Shown: positions 24,696-33,864 of the stretch, in pieces | How the letters are laid out: each line of letters starts with the position of its first letter | How positions within the stretch are numbered: the first letter of the stretch is position 1 | Assembly: GCF_006494655.1 (NCBI RefSeq) | Contig: NZ_VHIM01000003.1 | Span: 1 to 64,000 of the forward strand | DNA length: 64,000 nt | From: Arthrobacter agilis | GTDB lineage: Bacteria; Actinomycetota; Actinomycetes; Actinomycetales; Micrococcaceae | Reading direction: 5' to 3' | Translations under genes and position numbers: made by a program | Notes under the pieces: generated by a model | What the model was told of the DNA's origin: nothing | The model's input: only the letters and a program-made list of their open reading frames with translations | The model's database searches: none

Positions 24696-24748
24696 GACAG
24701 GAATGACCGCCGAAGGGCCTCTTCGGCGGTCATTCCTGTCCTCTCGGC
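24696..24748. repeat. Palindromic element, copy 1 (20-bp perfect stem; probable terminator)
   Basis: A perfect 20-bp inverted repeat (arms 24696–24715 and 24721–24740, 5-nt loop) followed by CTCTCGGC. It lies 40 bp after the desaturase stop and can act as a terminator, but is far longer than the other terminators here. A degenerate copy follows 106 bp later. Confidence 0.7.
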
Positions 24749-24801
24749 CGCGGGATCGAGGGTGGGTCGCCGTCGAGCAGGAGGGCGCCACCTGCCGAAA
24801 G

Positions 24802-24854
24802 GGCAGAAATGACGCGCCAAAGCGCCTCCGCACGGTCTTTTGTGTCCTCTCGGC
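24802..24854. repeat. Degenerate copy 2 of the 53-bp palindromic element
   Basis: Aligns without gaps to 24696–24748 with 34 of 53 bases identical. The two ends are best kept (CAG-AAATGAC at the left; TGTCCTCTCGGC identical at the right), while the centre has lost dyad symmetry. The pair looks like a duplicated intergenic element, one copy decayed. Confidence 0.6.
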
Positions 24855-24926
24855 ACCCGCAGCGGGATGCCCGATGACGTGACACCCGTTATGGCGGGTG
24901 TCGGAGGACCCTGCAAGACTGGCGGC

Positions 24927-27008
24927 ATGACCCGCGGAATCTATGTGAGCGCCATGACCAACGGCTCCGGCAAATCCCTGATCTCCCTGGGGCTGGCCGA
25001 CATGCTGCACCGGCACGCCGACCGCGTGGGCTTCTTCCGGCCCATCGTCGAGGGCGGCGATCCCTCCGCCGACCCCATGGTGCGGCTCATGCAGCGCACC
25101 TTCGACCTCCCCGAGAGCCGCGCGCGCGGCGGCCTCACCCGGGCGGAAGCGCGCGCCCTCCTCGTCACGGGCGACCGCGCGGAGATCGACGCGCGCTGCG
25201 TCGCCATCTACAGCGAGATCGCGGCCGAGTGCGACGTCGTCATCGTCGAGGGAACCGATCTCTCCGGGAACGACGCCGCCGTGGAGTTCGACCTCAATGC
25301 CCGCCTCGCCAACAACCTGGGCGCCATGGTGCTCGCCGTCGTCAGCGCCAAGGACATGTCGGTGGACGAGGCGGCCGATGCCGTCGACGTCGCCCGCCGC
25401 GAGCTCGACGCCGCGAAGGTGTCTCTCCTCGCGATGATGGTCAACCGCGCCGCGGACGACGCCGTCACCGCCATCAGCGAGCAGGTACGGCCCGGCCGCT
25501 CCGGCCGCCCCGTCTACGTGATCCCGGAACTGACGGAGATCTCGCAGCCCACGGTCTCCGAGGTCAGTACCGAGCTCGGAGCGCGGCAGATCGCCGGGAA
25601 CTCGAATCTCGAGCGCGACGTCACCAGCGTCCGGGTGGCGGCGATGAACGTCGGGAACTTCCTGCACCTGCTGAGGGACGGCGCCCTGGTGATCGTGCCC
25701 GGCGATCGGGCGGACGTGCTCGTGGCCACCCTGGCGTCGTCGTTCTCCGCCGAGTTCCCGGTGCCCTCGGGCATGTTCCTCACCGGCGGACTCGCCCCGG
25801 ACCCGAACATCCTCGCTCTCCTCGCGCAGGCACCCTTCCCCGTGTTCACGCTCGACGAGGACACCTACACGGTGGCTCGCCGGGTTAGCGAGGTGCGGGG
25901 CGAGATCGCGAGCGGACTGCGCCGCAAGGCTGCGGCGGCGCTCGGCGCCTGGTCGCGCCAGGTCGACGAGACGGAACTGCTCGAGCGCCTCGAACTCCCC
26001 CGGCCCGTGAACATGACGCCGCTGCGTTTCCTGCACGAGCTGATCCAGCGGGCCCGCGCGGAGCGCCGCCACATCGTGCTGCCGGAAGGCGAGGACATCC
26101 GTGTCCTGAAGGCCGCGGAGATCCTGCGCCGGCGGGACGTGTGCGACCTGTCGATCCTCGGCCCCGAATCCACGGTGCGCGAGCTGGCCTCCGGTCAGGG
26201 CATCGATCTCACGGGCATCACGCTGATCGATCCGTCCACCTCGGACCTGCGGGACGAGTTCGCGGAGGAGTACGCGCGGCTCCGCGCCCACAAGAACGTC
26301 TCCCTCGACCAGGCCCGCGAACGCATGCTCGAAGGCGCATACTTCGGCACCATGATGGTGCAGCTGGGGAAGGTGGACGGCATGGTCTCCGGCGCCGCCC
26401 ACACCACCGCGAACACCATCCGCCCTGCGCTCGAGTTCGTGAAGACCAAGGACGGCGTGAAGATCGTCTCCTCCGTGTTCCTCATGCTGCTGCAGGACCG
26501 CGTGCTCGTGTACGGCGACTGTGCCGTCAACCCGGGTCCGAACGACGAGCAGCTCGCGGACATCGCCGTGGCCTCCGCGGAGACCGCGGAGCAGTTCGGC
26601 GTGCAGCCCCGCGTCGCCATGCTGTCCTACTCCACCGGGGAATCCGGCTCCGGCGGCGCCGTGGACGAGGTTCGGCGGGCCACCGAACTGGTGCGGAAGC
26701 TGCGGCCGGACCTCGCCGTCGAGGGTCCCATCCAATACGACGCCGCCGTGGACGCCTCGGTGGCCGAGTCCAAGCTGCCGGGTTCCTCGGTGGCTGGCCA
26801 GGCGACGGTGTTCATCTTCCCGGACCTCAACACCGGCAACAACACGTACAAGGCCGTGCAGCAATCGGCCGGGGCGGTCGCCGTCGGACCCGTACTGCAG
26901 GGCCTCCGCAAACCGGTCAACGATCTCTCGCGTGGCTGCACCGTGGAGGACATCGTCAACACCGTGGCCATCACCGCCGTCCAGGCGCAGCAGCCGACAG
27001 CTTCCTAG
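24927..27008 (+). CDS. pta: Phosphate acetyltransferase
   Basis: 693 residues from ATG 24927. It interconverts acetyl-CoA and acetyl phosphate. Long-form Pta: an N-terminal P-loop/dethiobiotin-synthase-like domain (SAMTNGSGKSLISLGLADML near residue 8), a DRTGG middle domain, and the C-terminal PTA_PTB catalytic domain (about 365–690) with MVSGAAHTTANTIRPAL and LSYSTGESGSGG. It lies 34 bp upstream of ackA and is co-transcribed, forming the acetate overflow/assimilation pathway. Confidence 0.95.
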   Translation: MTRGIYVSAMTNGSGKSLISLGLADMLHRHADRVGFFRPIVEGGDPSADPMVRLMQRTFDLPESRARGGLTRAEARALLVTGDRAEIDARCVAIYSEIAAECDVVIVEGTDLSGNDAAVEFDLNARLANNLGAMVLAVVSAKDMSVDEAADAVDVARRELDAAKVSLLAMMVNRAADDAVTAISEQVRPGRSGRPVYVIPELTEISQPTVSEVSTELGARQIAGNSNLERDVTSVRVAAMNVGNFLHLLRDGALVIVPGDRADVLVATLASSFSAEFPVPSGMFLTGGLAPDPNILALLAQAPFPVFTLDEDTYTVARRVSEVRGEIASGLRRKAAAALGAWSRQVDETELLERLELPRPVNMTPLRFLHELIQRARAERRHIVLPEGEDIRVLKAAEILRRRDVCDLSILGPESTVRELASGQGIDLTGITLIDPSTSDLRDEFAEEYARLRAHKNVSLDQARERMLEGAYFGTMMVQLGKVDGMVSGAAHTTANTIRPALEFVKTKDGVKIVSSVFLMLLQDRVLVYGDCAVNPGPNDEQLADIAVASAETAEQFGVQPRVAMLSYSTGESGSGGAVDEVRRATELVRKLRPDLAVEGPIQYDAAVDASVAESKLPGSSVAGQATVFIFPDLNTGNNTYKAVQQSAGAVAVGPVLQGLRKPVNDLSRGCTVEDIVNTVAITAVQAQQPTAS

Positions 27009-27042
27009 TTACCCCTACCGAACCGCAACCGGACAGGACCCC

Positions 27043-28158
27043 ATGATCATCCTCGTCATCAACTCCGGCTCCTCCTCGCTCAAGTACCAGGTGCGGGAGG
27101 GCGACGACGTCCTGGCGGAAGGCCTGGTCGAACGCATCGGCGAAGCGGAGGTACCCGATCACGCAGCCGCGCTGGACCGCGTGGACCGGGACGTCGCGAC
27201 GGCCCTGGGCGATCGCGGGATCGACGCCGTCGGGCACCGCGTGGTCCACGGCGGCGAGCGGTTCAGCGAACCGGTGCTGATCGACAACGAGATCACCCGC
27301 GCCATCGAGCGGCTGAACCCGCTCGCCCCCCTGCACAACCCGGCGGCCGTCACCGGTATCCGGGCGATCACGGACAAATGGCCGGACATGCCGCAGGTCG
27401 CCGTGTTCGACACCGCCTTCCACCGCACCCTGCCCGAGCGCGCCTGGCGGTACGCCGTACCGGACGAGCTGTACCGGAAGTACGGCATCCGGCGGTACGG
27501 GTTCCACGGCACGTCCCACGCGTACGTGGCGCGCGGCGCTGCCGAGCTGCTGGGTGAGAAGGCCTTCACCGGCGTCATCGCCCACCTCGGCAACGGCGCG
27601 TCGGTGACAGCCGTGCGCGCGGGCGAGAGCATCGACACGTCCATGGGCTTCACACCGCTCGAGGGCCTCGTGATGGGCACGCGGTCCGGCGACATCGATC
27701 CGTCGATCCTGCTGTTCCTCCTGCGCGAGGGGTACAGCGAGCAGGACCTCGACACGCTGCTCAACCGCACCAGCGGCCTGAAGGGTCTCGCCGGCACCAA
27801 CGACATGCGTTCGGTGGCGGAAGCGGCGGCGTCCGGCGACGACCGCGCGACCCTGGCCATCGAGGTGGCCTCCTACCGCCTGGCCAAGTACATCGGCGGC
27901 TACCACGTGGCCGTCGGGGGCGCGCAGGCGCTCGTGTTCACCGCGGGGATCGGCGAGAACGCCGGAGACTTCCGGGCCGCGGTCGTCTCGAAGCTCGGCG
28001 CCCTCGGACTCGAGCTCGACGAGGGGCTCAACGCCGAGCGCAGCAAGAAGGCACGCACCATCAGCACCGCGGCCTCGGCCTTCCCCGTACTCGTCGTCCC
28101 CACCGACGAGGAGGCCGCGATCGCGGGGGCGACGGCCGACGTCGTCCGCCGGTCCTGA
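27043..28158 (+). CDS. ackA: Acetate kinase
   Basis: 371 residues from ATG 27043. It makes ATP and acetate from acetyl phosphate. ASKHA fold: the phosphate-1 loop [12 protein letters not shown] at the N-terminus, [18 protein letters not shown] (catalytic His region), HLGNGASV and [11 protein letters not shown]. Slightly shorter than the E. coli enzyme (400). Partner of Pta just upstream. Confidence 0.96.
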   Translation: MIILVINSGSSSLKYQVREGDDVLAEGLVERIGEAEVPDHAAALDRVDRDVATALGDRGIDAVGHRVVHGGERFSEPVLIDNEITRAIERLNPLAPLHNPAAVTGIRAITDKWPDMPQVAVFDTAFHRTLPERAWRYAVPDELYRKYGIRRYGFHGTSHAYVARGAAELLGEKAFTGVIAHLGNGASVTAVRAGESIDTSMGFTPLEGLVMGTRSGDIDPSILLFLLREGYSEQDLDTLLNRTSGLKGLAGTNDMRSVAEAAASGDDRATLAIEVASYRLAKYIGGYHVAVGGAQALVFTAGIGENAGDFRAAVVSKLGALGLELDEGLNAERSKKARTISTAASAFPVLVVPTDEEAAIAGATADVVRRS

Positions 28159-28163
28159 CCCTG

Positions 28164-28505
28164 ATGACGATCCTCCGCATGACCCTGCTGTTCGTCCTCG
28201 CGGCGGGCGCCGAGATCGGCGGGGCGTGGCTCATCTGGCAAGCGGTCCGGGAAGGCAGGCCCTGGTGGTGGGCGGGGCTGGGCATCATGGCCCTCGGCGC
28301 CTACGGCTTCGTGGCGACGCTGCAGCCGGATCCGAACTTCGGGCGCATCCTCGCGGCCTACGGCGGCGTGTTCGTGGCGGGCTCGTTGGCCTGGGGCGTG
28401 CTGGTGGACGGCTTCCGGCCCGACCGTTGGGACATCCTCGGATCCGCCATCTGCCTGGTCGGGGTGGCGCTGATCATGTTCATGCCGCGGTCAGTTCCGG
28501 CATAG
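28164..28505 (+). CDS. YnfA/UPF0060 family small membrane protein
   Basis: 113 residues, starting 5 bp after the ackA stop. Four membrane segments, with the family markers [19 protein letters not shown] near the N-terminus and [19 protein letters not shown] in the middle. Small multidrug-resistance-like fold; some homologues export cations or biocides. Substrate unproven. Confidence 0.92.
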   Translation: MTILRMTLLFVLAAGAEIGGAWLIWQAVREGRPWWWAGLGIMALGAYGFVATLQPDPNFGRILAAYGGVFVAGSLAWGVLVDGFRPDRWDILGSAICLVGVALIMFMPRSVPA

Positions 28506-28511
28506 GCGGGT

Positions 28512-28823
28512 TCACGCCGCTCCCAGCAGCCGCGCGATGCCGGCCGCGACCGCACCGACCGCGACCACCACGAGGAACGGTGCCTTCAGCCACAGCGCGA
28601 CGGCGGCGGCCAGGAGGGCGGCCACCCGTGCGTCGACCACCAGGGCCTGGCCCGATGCGAAGGTGTTCACTGCCGTGAGCGCCGCCAGCAGCCCGATCGT
28701 CAGCGACCCGGCGACGCGCAGCATCCTCGGATTGTCGAGCAGCCTCGCGGGAACCAGGAAGCCGAGGAACTTCGTCGCGATCGAGATGGCGCACGCGAGC
28801 AGGATCCAGCCCCAGAGCGTCAT
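28512..28823 (-). CDS. azlD: AzlD-family branched-chain amino acid export subunit
   Basis: 103 residues from ATG 28823, overlapping the AzlC stop by 4 bp. Four hydrophobic segments with FLGFLVPARLLDNPRMLRV, the loop typical of AzlD. Small subunit that with AzlC exports branched-chain amino acids or analogues. Confidence 0.88.
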   Translation of the reverse strand: MTLWGWILLACAISIATKFLGFLVPARLLDNPRMLRVAGSLTIGLLAALTAVNTFASGQALVVDARVAALLAAAVALWLKAPFLVVVAVGAVAAGIARLLGAA

Positions 28824-29626
28824 GCGTCCTCCGCCCGGGGAAGGGGCCCCGGCACCGCATCCGGCTTCCGGGGCGCCGGAGGCGCGGTGCGGGAGCGGGC
28901 ATCCCCGCCGTCCTCCTGGCCCGCGGGGTAGGGCTCGACGTCGGGCTCCAGGCCCTCCGTCGCCGGCCCGAGGCCCGAGAGCCCCAGCGCCGCCGCGACC
29001 ACGGCGGCGATGAGGATCGGGATGCCGGGCGGAACGAGCGGGACGGCGATCAGCGTCACGACCGCGCAGACGACGGCGATGGCTGCCGGCTCGCGGGCGC
29101 GGATGCGTGGCCAGAGCAGCCCGAGGAACGCGGCGACCGCGGCGCCGTCGAGGCCCCATCCCGCCGGATCCCCCATCGCGTTCCCTGCGAGCGCTCCGAC
29201 GACCGTGAAGAGGTTCCACAGCACGAACACGCCGAGACCTGCGGCCCAGAAGCCGCGGCGCTGCTCGTCGGGGTCGGTCTGGCCGGTCGCCGTCGCCACC
29301 GACTCGTCGATGGTGACGTGGGCGGCGGCAAGCCTGAGCCGACGCGGAGGCCGCAGCAGCACGTTCACCTGCATCCCGTACACCCCGTTGCGGATACCGA
29401 GCAGGGCCGCCGCGGACATCGCCGAGATACCGCTGCCACCTCCGGCGACGACCCCGATGAAGGCGAACTGCGAGCCGCCACTGAAGAGGAGCAGGCTGAG
29501 CGCCATGGTCTGCAGGAGATCGAGGCCTGCAGCCACCGACAGCGCACCGAAGGACACGCCGTACAAGCCCGTCGCAAGGGCGACGGACAGGGCCACGCGG
29601 ACCGCCGGGGACTGGAGAAGTGCCAC
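28820..29626 (-). CDS. azlC: AzlC-family branched-chain amino acid exporter, large subunit
   Basis: 268 residues. Family motif LLLFSGGSQFAFIGVVAGGG (about 45–64), then the NGVYGMQVN segment and TIDESVATA, followed by about six to seven membrane segments. The last 45 residues are a Pro/Glu-rich cytoplasmic tail not needed for transport. Translationally coupled to azlD. Confidence 0.9.
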   Translation of the reverse strand: MALLQSPAVRVALSVALATGLYGVSFGALSVAAGLDLLQTMALSLLLFSGGSQFAFIGVVAGGGSGISAMSAAALLGIRNGVYGMQVNVLLRPPRRLRLAAAHVTIDESVATATGQTDPDEQRRGFWAAGLGVFVLWNLFTVVGALAGNAMGDPAGWGLDGAAVAAFLGLLWPRIRAREPAAIAVVCAVVTLIAVPLVPPGIPILIAAVVAAALGLSGLGPATEGLEPDVEPYPAGQEDGGDARSRTAPPAPRKPDAVPGPLPRAEDA

Positions 29627-29724
29627 CGCACAAGGCTAGGTGACGAGGATTCCGGCTTCACATTCGTGTCCAAGTGGTGAAGAGTGGGAAAGGAAAGCCT
29701 ACTTACTACCCGGAGGAGTGCGAC

Positions 29725-30915
29725 ATGAAAGCCGTGACATGGCAGGGCAAGCGCAACGTCAGCGTCGAGAACGTGCCCGATCCCACGATCCAGGAACCCA
29801 CCGATGCGATCATCCGCGTCACGTCGACCGCGATCTGCGGGTCCGACCTGCACCTCTACGAGGTCCTCGGGCCGTTCATGAACAAGGGCGACGTCCTGGG
29901 CCACGAGCCCATGGGGATCGTCGAGGAGGTCGGCGCCGGCGTCACGAACCTCAAGGTCGGCGACCGCGTCGTCGTGCCCTTCAACATCTCCTGCGGCTAC
30001 TGCTTCATGTGCAAGCGGGGGCTGCAGTCCCAGTGCGAGACCACGCAGGTGCACTCCGCGGGTTCCGGCTGCGCCATCTACGGCTACTCGGAGCTCTACG
30101 GTTCCGTCCCGGGCGGCCAGGCCGCGTTCCTGCGCGTGCCCTTTGCCGACTACGGCCCCGTGAAGGTCGGCTCGGAACTGCCCGACGAGCGCTACCTGTA
30201 CCTCTCGGACATCCTCCCGACGGCCTGGCAGGGCGTCCAGTACGCCGACGTCCCCGAGGGCGGCGTCCTCGCCGTGTACGGCCTCGGCCCCGTCGGCCAG
30301 TTCGCCGCGCGCATCGGCAAGTACCTCGGCCACCGGGTCATCGGCGTCGAGCCCGTCGCCGAGCGCCGTGAGATGGCCAAGCGCCACGGCGTCGAGACCA
30401 TCGACTTCTCGAAGGACACCGCGGAGGAACTGCGCAGCATGACGGGCGGCCGCGGGCCGGACTCGATCGTCGACGCCGCCGGGATGGAGGCGCACGGCTC
30501 GCCGGTGGGCGCCTTCGCCCAGCACGCCGTCGGGATCCTGCCCGACAAGCTGGCGCAGAAGGTCATGGAGACCGGCGGCACCGACCGCCTCTCCGCCCTG
30601 CACTCCGCGATCGACGCCGTCCGCCGCGGTGGCACCGTCTCGCTCAGCGGCGTCTACGGCGGCACGGCCAGCCCCATGCCCCTGCTCACCATGTTCGACA
30701 AGCAGCTCCAGTTCCGCATGGGCCAGTGCAACGTGCGCCGCTGGACGGACGAACTGCTGCCGATCGTCGAGGAGCCCTCGGACCCCCTGGGCGTCACGGA
30801 CCTCATGACCCACGAGGTCTCGATCGACGAGGCACCGGCCGCGTACAAGAACTTCCAGAAGAAGACGGACGGCACCATCAAGGTGGTCCTCAAGCCCCAG
30901 GGACTGACGGTCTAG
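29725..30915 (+). CDS. Zinc-dependent alcohol dehydrogenase, formaldehyde-dehydrogenase-like
   Basis: 396 residues from ATG 29725 with GGAGGAG upstream. MDR family: catalytic zinc ligands in STAICGSDLHLY (Cys, then GHEPMGIVEEV), structural zinc cluster NISCGYCFMCKRGLQSQCE, and the Rossmann GLGPVGQFAARIGK near residue 192. Sequence order and the GHEPMG motif resemble glutathione-independent formaldehyde/FdhA-like dehydrogenases. Actual substrate unknown. Single gene with its own terminator. Confidence 0.9.
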   Translation: MKAVTWQGKRNVSVENVPDPTIQEPTDAIIRVTSTAICGSDLHLYEVLGPFMNKGDVLGHEPMGIVEEVGAGVTNLKVGDRVVVPFNISCGYCFMCKRGLQSQCETTQVHSAGSGCAIYGYSELYGSVPGGQAAFLRVPFADYGPVKVGSELPDERYLYLSDILPTAWQGVQYADVPEGGVLAVYGLGPVGQFAARIGKYLGHRVIGVEPVAERREMAKRHGVETIDFSKDTAEELRSMTGGRGPDSIVDAAGMEAHGSPVGAFAQHAVGILPDKLAQKVMETGGTDRLSALHSAIDAVRRGGTVSLSGVYGGTASPMPLLTMFDKQLQFRMGQCNVRRWTDELLPIVEEPSDPLGVTDLMTHEVSIDEAPAAYKNFQKKTDGTIKVVLKPQGLTV

Positions 30916-30932
30916 CTGTACCGCTCGGAGGA

Positions 30933-30962
30933 CGGGAGCCCGGCCGACAGGCCGGGCTCCCG
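30933..30962 (+). terminator. Intrinsic terminator after the alcohol dehydrogenase
   Basis: CGGGAGCCCGGCC and GGCCGGGCTCCCG form a perfect 13-bp stem with GACA loop, followed by TTTC. It also lies 20 bp beyond the convergent GDPD–GH15 stop and may serve both. Confidence 0.75.
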
Positions 30963-30981
30963 TTTCCTGTGTGCACGGGAA

Positions 30982-33702
30982 CTACTCGCGCGCCATCGTC
31001 TCGTGGACGCTTGTCTCCCCCTCGGACATCTGCAGTGCGTCCGCGGCACGCACGAGGGCCAGGTGGGAGAACGCCTGCGGGAAGTTGCCGGCCATACGCT
31101 TGTTGACGGCGTCGTACTCCTCCGACATGAGGCCCAGTTCGTTGAGGTAGCCCACGAGCTGATCCATGAGTCGCTTGGCGTCCGCATGACGTCCGCTGAG
31201 GGCATACTGCTCCACGAGCCAGAAGGAACAGGCGAGGAACGGGTGCTCGCCCGGCGCAAGGCCGTCATCGGAGTTGCCGGTGCGGTACCGCAGCAACAGC
31301 CCCTCGCCGTCCAGCAGGTCCTGCTCCAGGCGCTCCACGGTGCCGAGCATCGCGGGATCGTCGGAGTCGAGGAAGCCCACCTGGGGTAGTTGGAGCAGCG
31401 AGGCGTCCACCTCAGTGCCGCCGTACACCTGGGTGAAGGAGTTCAGCTCGCGGTTGAAGCCGCGTTCCATGATCTCCGCATGCAGCTGGTCGCGGATCTC
31501 CGTCCAGTGGTCCTGAGGGCCACTGAGCCCGTGGTCGCGGACGGCACGGACGGCGCAGTCGAAGGCAGCCCACATCATGACCCGGGAGTGCGTGAAGTAC
31601 TGCTTGTCCCCGCGCATCTCCCAGATCCCGTGGTCCGGATCGTGGAGGTGCTTCTCCGCGAAGCCGAGCAGGGCACGCTGGAGCGGCCAGGAGAAGTTGT
31701 CCTCCTTCACACCGTGGCGGCGGAGTTTCTCGAGCGCCACCATCACCTCGCCGACGACGTCGGCCTGGTACTGGTCCACGGCGCCGTTGCCCACCCGCAC
31801 GGGTACGGAGTCCGCGTACCCGGGAAGGTGCGCGAGCTCGCGCTCGGGGAGCCTGCGCTCGCCCGCGAGCCCGTACATGATCTGGAGGTCCTCGGGATCA
31901 CCGGCGACGGCGCGGAGCAGCCAGTTGCGCCAGCCGAGCGCCTCGTCGGCGAGGCCGTGTGTCATCATCGCCTCGAGGGTCAGGGCCGCGTCCCGCAGCC
32001 AGCAGAAGCGGTAGTCCCAGTTCCTGGCCCCGCCGAAGTGCTCGGGCAGGGAGGTCGTCGGCGCGGCGACGATCCCACCGGTGTCCTCGTGCGTCAGCGC
32101 GCGCAGCACCAGGAGCGAGCGGCGGACGGCCAGCGCATAGTCGCCGTCGTCGGCACAGTTCGCGGCCCACGCGCGCCAGTAGCTGATGGTTGCGTCGAGG
32201 GCGTCGTCGATGTCGAGCGGCTCCGGCTTGCCGCGATGCGACGGATACCAGACCATCTCCAGGTCGACGACGTCACCCTTCGACACCTCGAAGGCGCCCA
32301 CGTGCTTGTGGTCCGAGGCGTGCAGTCGTGGTCCCCGCAGGAGGAGGGCGTCGGGGCCCGCGATGGCCAGCAGCGCCGGCGGGCCGCCCTCGGCGTTCTG
32401 GCTCACCCAGGGGATGATCTCGCCGTAGCCGAACCGGATCTGGAGTTCCTGCCGCATCGTCACCGTCCCGGTGAGCCCCTGCACCCGGCGGATGACGTTG
32501 GCGCGGCGGTCTCCGACGGGCATGAAGTCCGTCACGAGCACGTCGCCGTCGGGCGTCCGCCAATGGGTCTGCAGGACGAAGGTGGAATCGATGTAGCTCC
32601 GCTCCACGACCTCGGCGTCGGCGGAGGACGGCGAGACGAGCCAGCGCCCGTGCTCCGGCGTGCCGAGCATCGCCGCGAAGACGGACTCGGAGTCGAAGCG
32701 CGGCAGGCACAGCCAGTCGATGCTTCCCTCCCGGGAGATGAGGGCACCGGTGTGGAGGTCGGATACGAGCGCGTAGTCCTCGATCGGGGTCTGCATCTTC
32801 CCACTCAACCACAGGGGCCCGGTCATGCCGAACGAGTACGGGCGCGTGCCCCCGAAGGCCAGACGGATCCTTGCGGGATAGTCCGAGGTGAGTTCCTGCA
32901 CGCCGAGCGCGGCAAGGAAGAGGGCGTCCTCCTCGGTGTTGACCGTCCAGACCCGCACGCGCACGCCGTCCTCGATCCAGCGCCGCACCCGCTCGGGGTG
33001 GTCCCGGACGTACTGGACGCCGGGCCCGGCCATCCCGACCTCCTGACGGTCGATCAGATCCTCGCCCTCCTTCAGCGCCCGCCGCAGCACGTTGATCAGT
33101 GCCCCTTCCGCGAGGGAGCCGAAGCGCAGGGACTCGCGGACCTCGTGCGGCTGCACATCGGCGACGAGCTGGCACAGCATGTGGTGGGGAGCGGATTCGC
33201 CCAGCTGGCGCATGGAATCGGGGTTGAAGCTCATGAAGCTGACCTCGACCAGGCCGAGCATCGACGACTCCGGGTCCCACCCCTCGTCCATGAGGAAGGC
33301 GATCAGTGCCTCCTCGAGCCGCAGTCCGAAGGGGCTCGGGTGCTTCAACTCGATGGCGAGGGCGATGCGCCGGCCCGAGCGTCGCAGGAGGACGAGCAGG
33401 TCGGCGAGGGAGAGGAACTGGTTCGAGGCGTCTCCGAAGTCCTCCGGGATCTGCACGCCCTTCCAGGAGAAGGCGTTCACCGTCCGCAGTTCGTCGAGGG
33501 TGCGGTCGGCGACGTCGCCGGAGCCGTCGGTCGTGCGATCCAGCGTCGTGTCGTGGATGCACACGAGCTCTCCGTCGCGGGTCAGGTGCACGTCACACTC
33601 GACGCCGTCCGCGCCGTCGGCGAGCGCCTGCAGGTAGGCGGCGCGGGTGTGCTCGGCGTAGGTTCCGCTGCTGCCCCGGTGGGCGAAGATCACAGGGTGC
33701 AC
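30982..33702 (-). CDS. Fusion of glycerophosphodiester phosphodiesterase and GH15 glycosidase
   Basis: 906 residues from GTG 33702, which has AGGAGAGG six bases upstream; the frame extends further but without support. The N-terminal part (about 1–290) is a GDPD: HRG (8–10), Glu35 and Asp37 in GVECDVHLTRDGE, His50 in CIHDTTLDRTTDG. After LTSDYPARIR the frame continues without a stop into a complete GH15 domain (about 300–906) beginning MQTPIEDYALVSDLHTGALI and containing NWDYRFCWLRDA near 560. GH15 includes glucoamylase- and trehalase-type inverting enzymes. Both catalytic domains look intact. No secretion signal. Joining lipid-headgroup and glycan hydrolysis in one polypeptide is unusual. Confidence 0.85.
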   Translation of the reverse strand: MHPVIFAHRGSSGTYAEHTRAAYLQALADGADGVECDVHLTRDGELVCIHDTTLDRTTDGSGDVADRTLDELRTVNAFSWKGVQIPEDFGDASNQFLSLADLLVLLRRSGRRIALAIELKHPSPFGLRLEEALIAFLMDEGWDPESSMLGLVEVSFMSFNPDSMRQLGESAPHHMLCQLVADVQPHEVRESLRFGSLAEGALINVLRRALKEGEDLIDRQEVGMAGPGVQYVRDHPERVRRWIEDGVRVRVWTVNTEEDALFLAALGVQELTSDYPARIRLAFGGTRPYSFGMTGPLWLSGKMQTPIEDYALVSDLHTGALISREGSIDWLCLPRFDSESVFAAMLGTPEHGRWLVSPSSADAEVVERSYIDSTFVLQTHWRTPDGDVLVTDFMPVGDRRANVIRRVQGLTGTVTMRQELQIRFGYGEIIPWVSQNAEGGPPALLAIAGPDALLLRGPRLHASDHKHVGAFEVSKGDVVDLEMVWYPSHRGKPEPLDIDDALDATISYWRAWAANCADDGDYALAVRRSLLVLRALTHEDTGGIVAAPTTSLPEHFGGARNWDYRFCWLRDAALTLEAMMTHGLADEALGWRNWLLRAVAGDPEDLQIMYGLAGERRLPERELAHLPGYADSVPVRVGNGAVDQYQADVVGEVMVALEKLRRHGVKEDNFSWPLQRALLGFAEKHLHDPDHGIWEMRGDKQYFTHSRVMMWAAFDCAVRAVRDHGLSGPQDHWTEIRDQLHAEIMERGFNRELNSFTQVYGGTEVDASLLQLPQVGFLDSDDPAMLGTVERLEQDLLDGEGLLLRYRTGNSDDGLAPGEHPFLACSFWLVEQYALSGRHADAKRLMDQLVGYLNELGLMSEEYDAVNKRMAGNFPQAFSHLALVRAADALQMSEGETSVHETMARE

Positions 33703-33864
33703 GGGCCACCTCTCCTGGTCGCACGGGTGTGGCTCCCACGGTACGTGACCGCGACACCGGCGAACCACCGGCGAACCACCGTCGGACCACCGTCGGACCG
33801 ACCCCGGACCACCGGCGCCGTGGGTGACGGTGCTCTCGATAGACTCGGGAGGGTGAATGATCCG

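Noticed and set aside
24696-24854. Repeats as a CRISPR array
   Set aside because: Only two imperfect copies, no regular spacers, no cas genes nearby.
23436-26864. 1142-codon minus-strand open frame opposite the reductase, desaturase and pta genes
   Set aside because: It is antisense to well-supported genes with recognised motifs. Its sequence is a Gly/Val/Arg/His-rich composition typical of GC-rich shadow frames.
30982-32826. GH15 as a separate gene starting at 32826 or 32796
   Set aside because: No stop separates it from GDPD, and neither internal ATG has a properly spaced ribosome site. It remains possible and is recorded in the fusion finding.
31390-33864. Long plus-strand open frame running into the DUF445 gene
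   Set aside because: It lies antisense to the GDPD–GH15 gene with shadow composition. The DUF445 similarity begins only at ATG 33865, which has a ribosome site.
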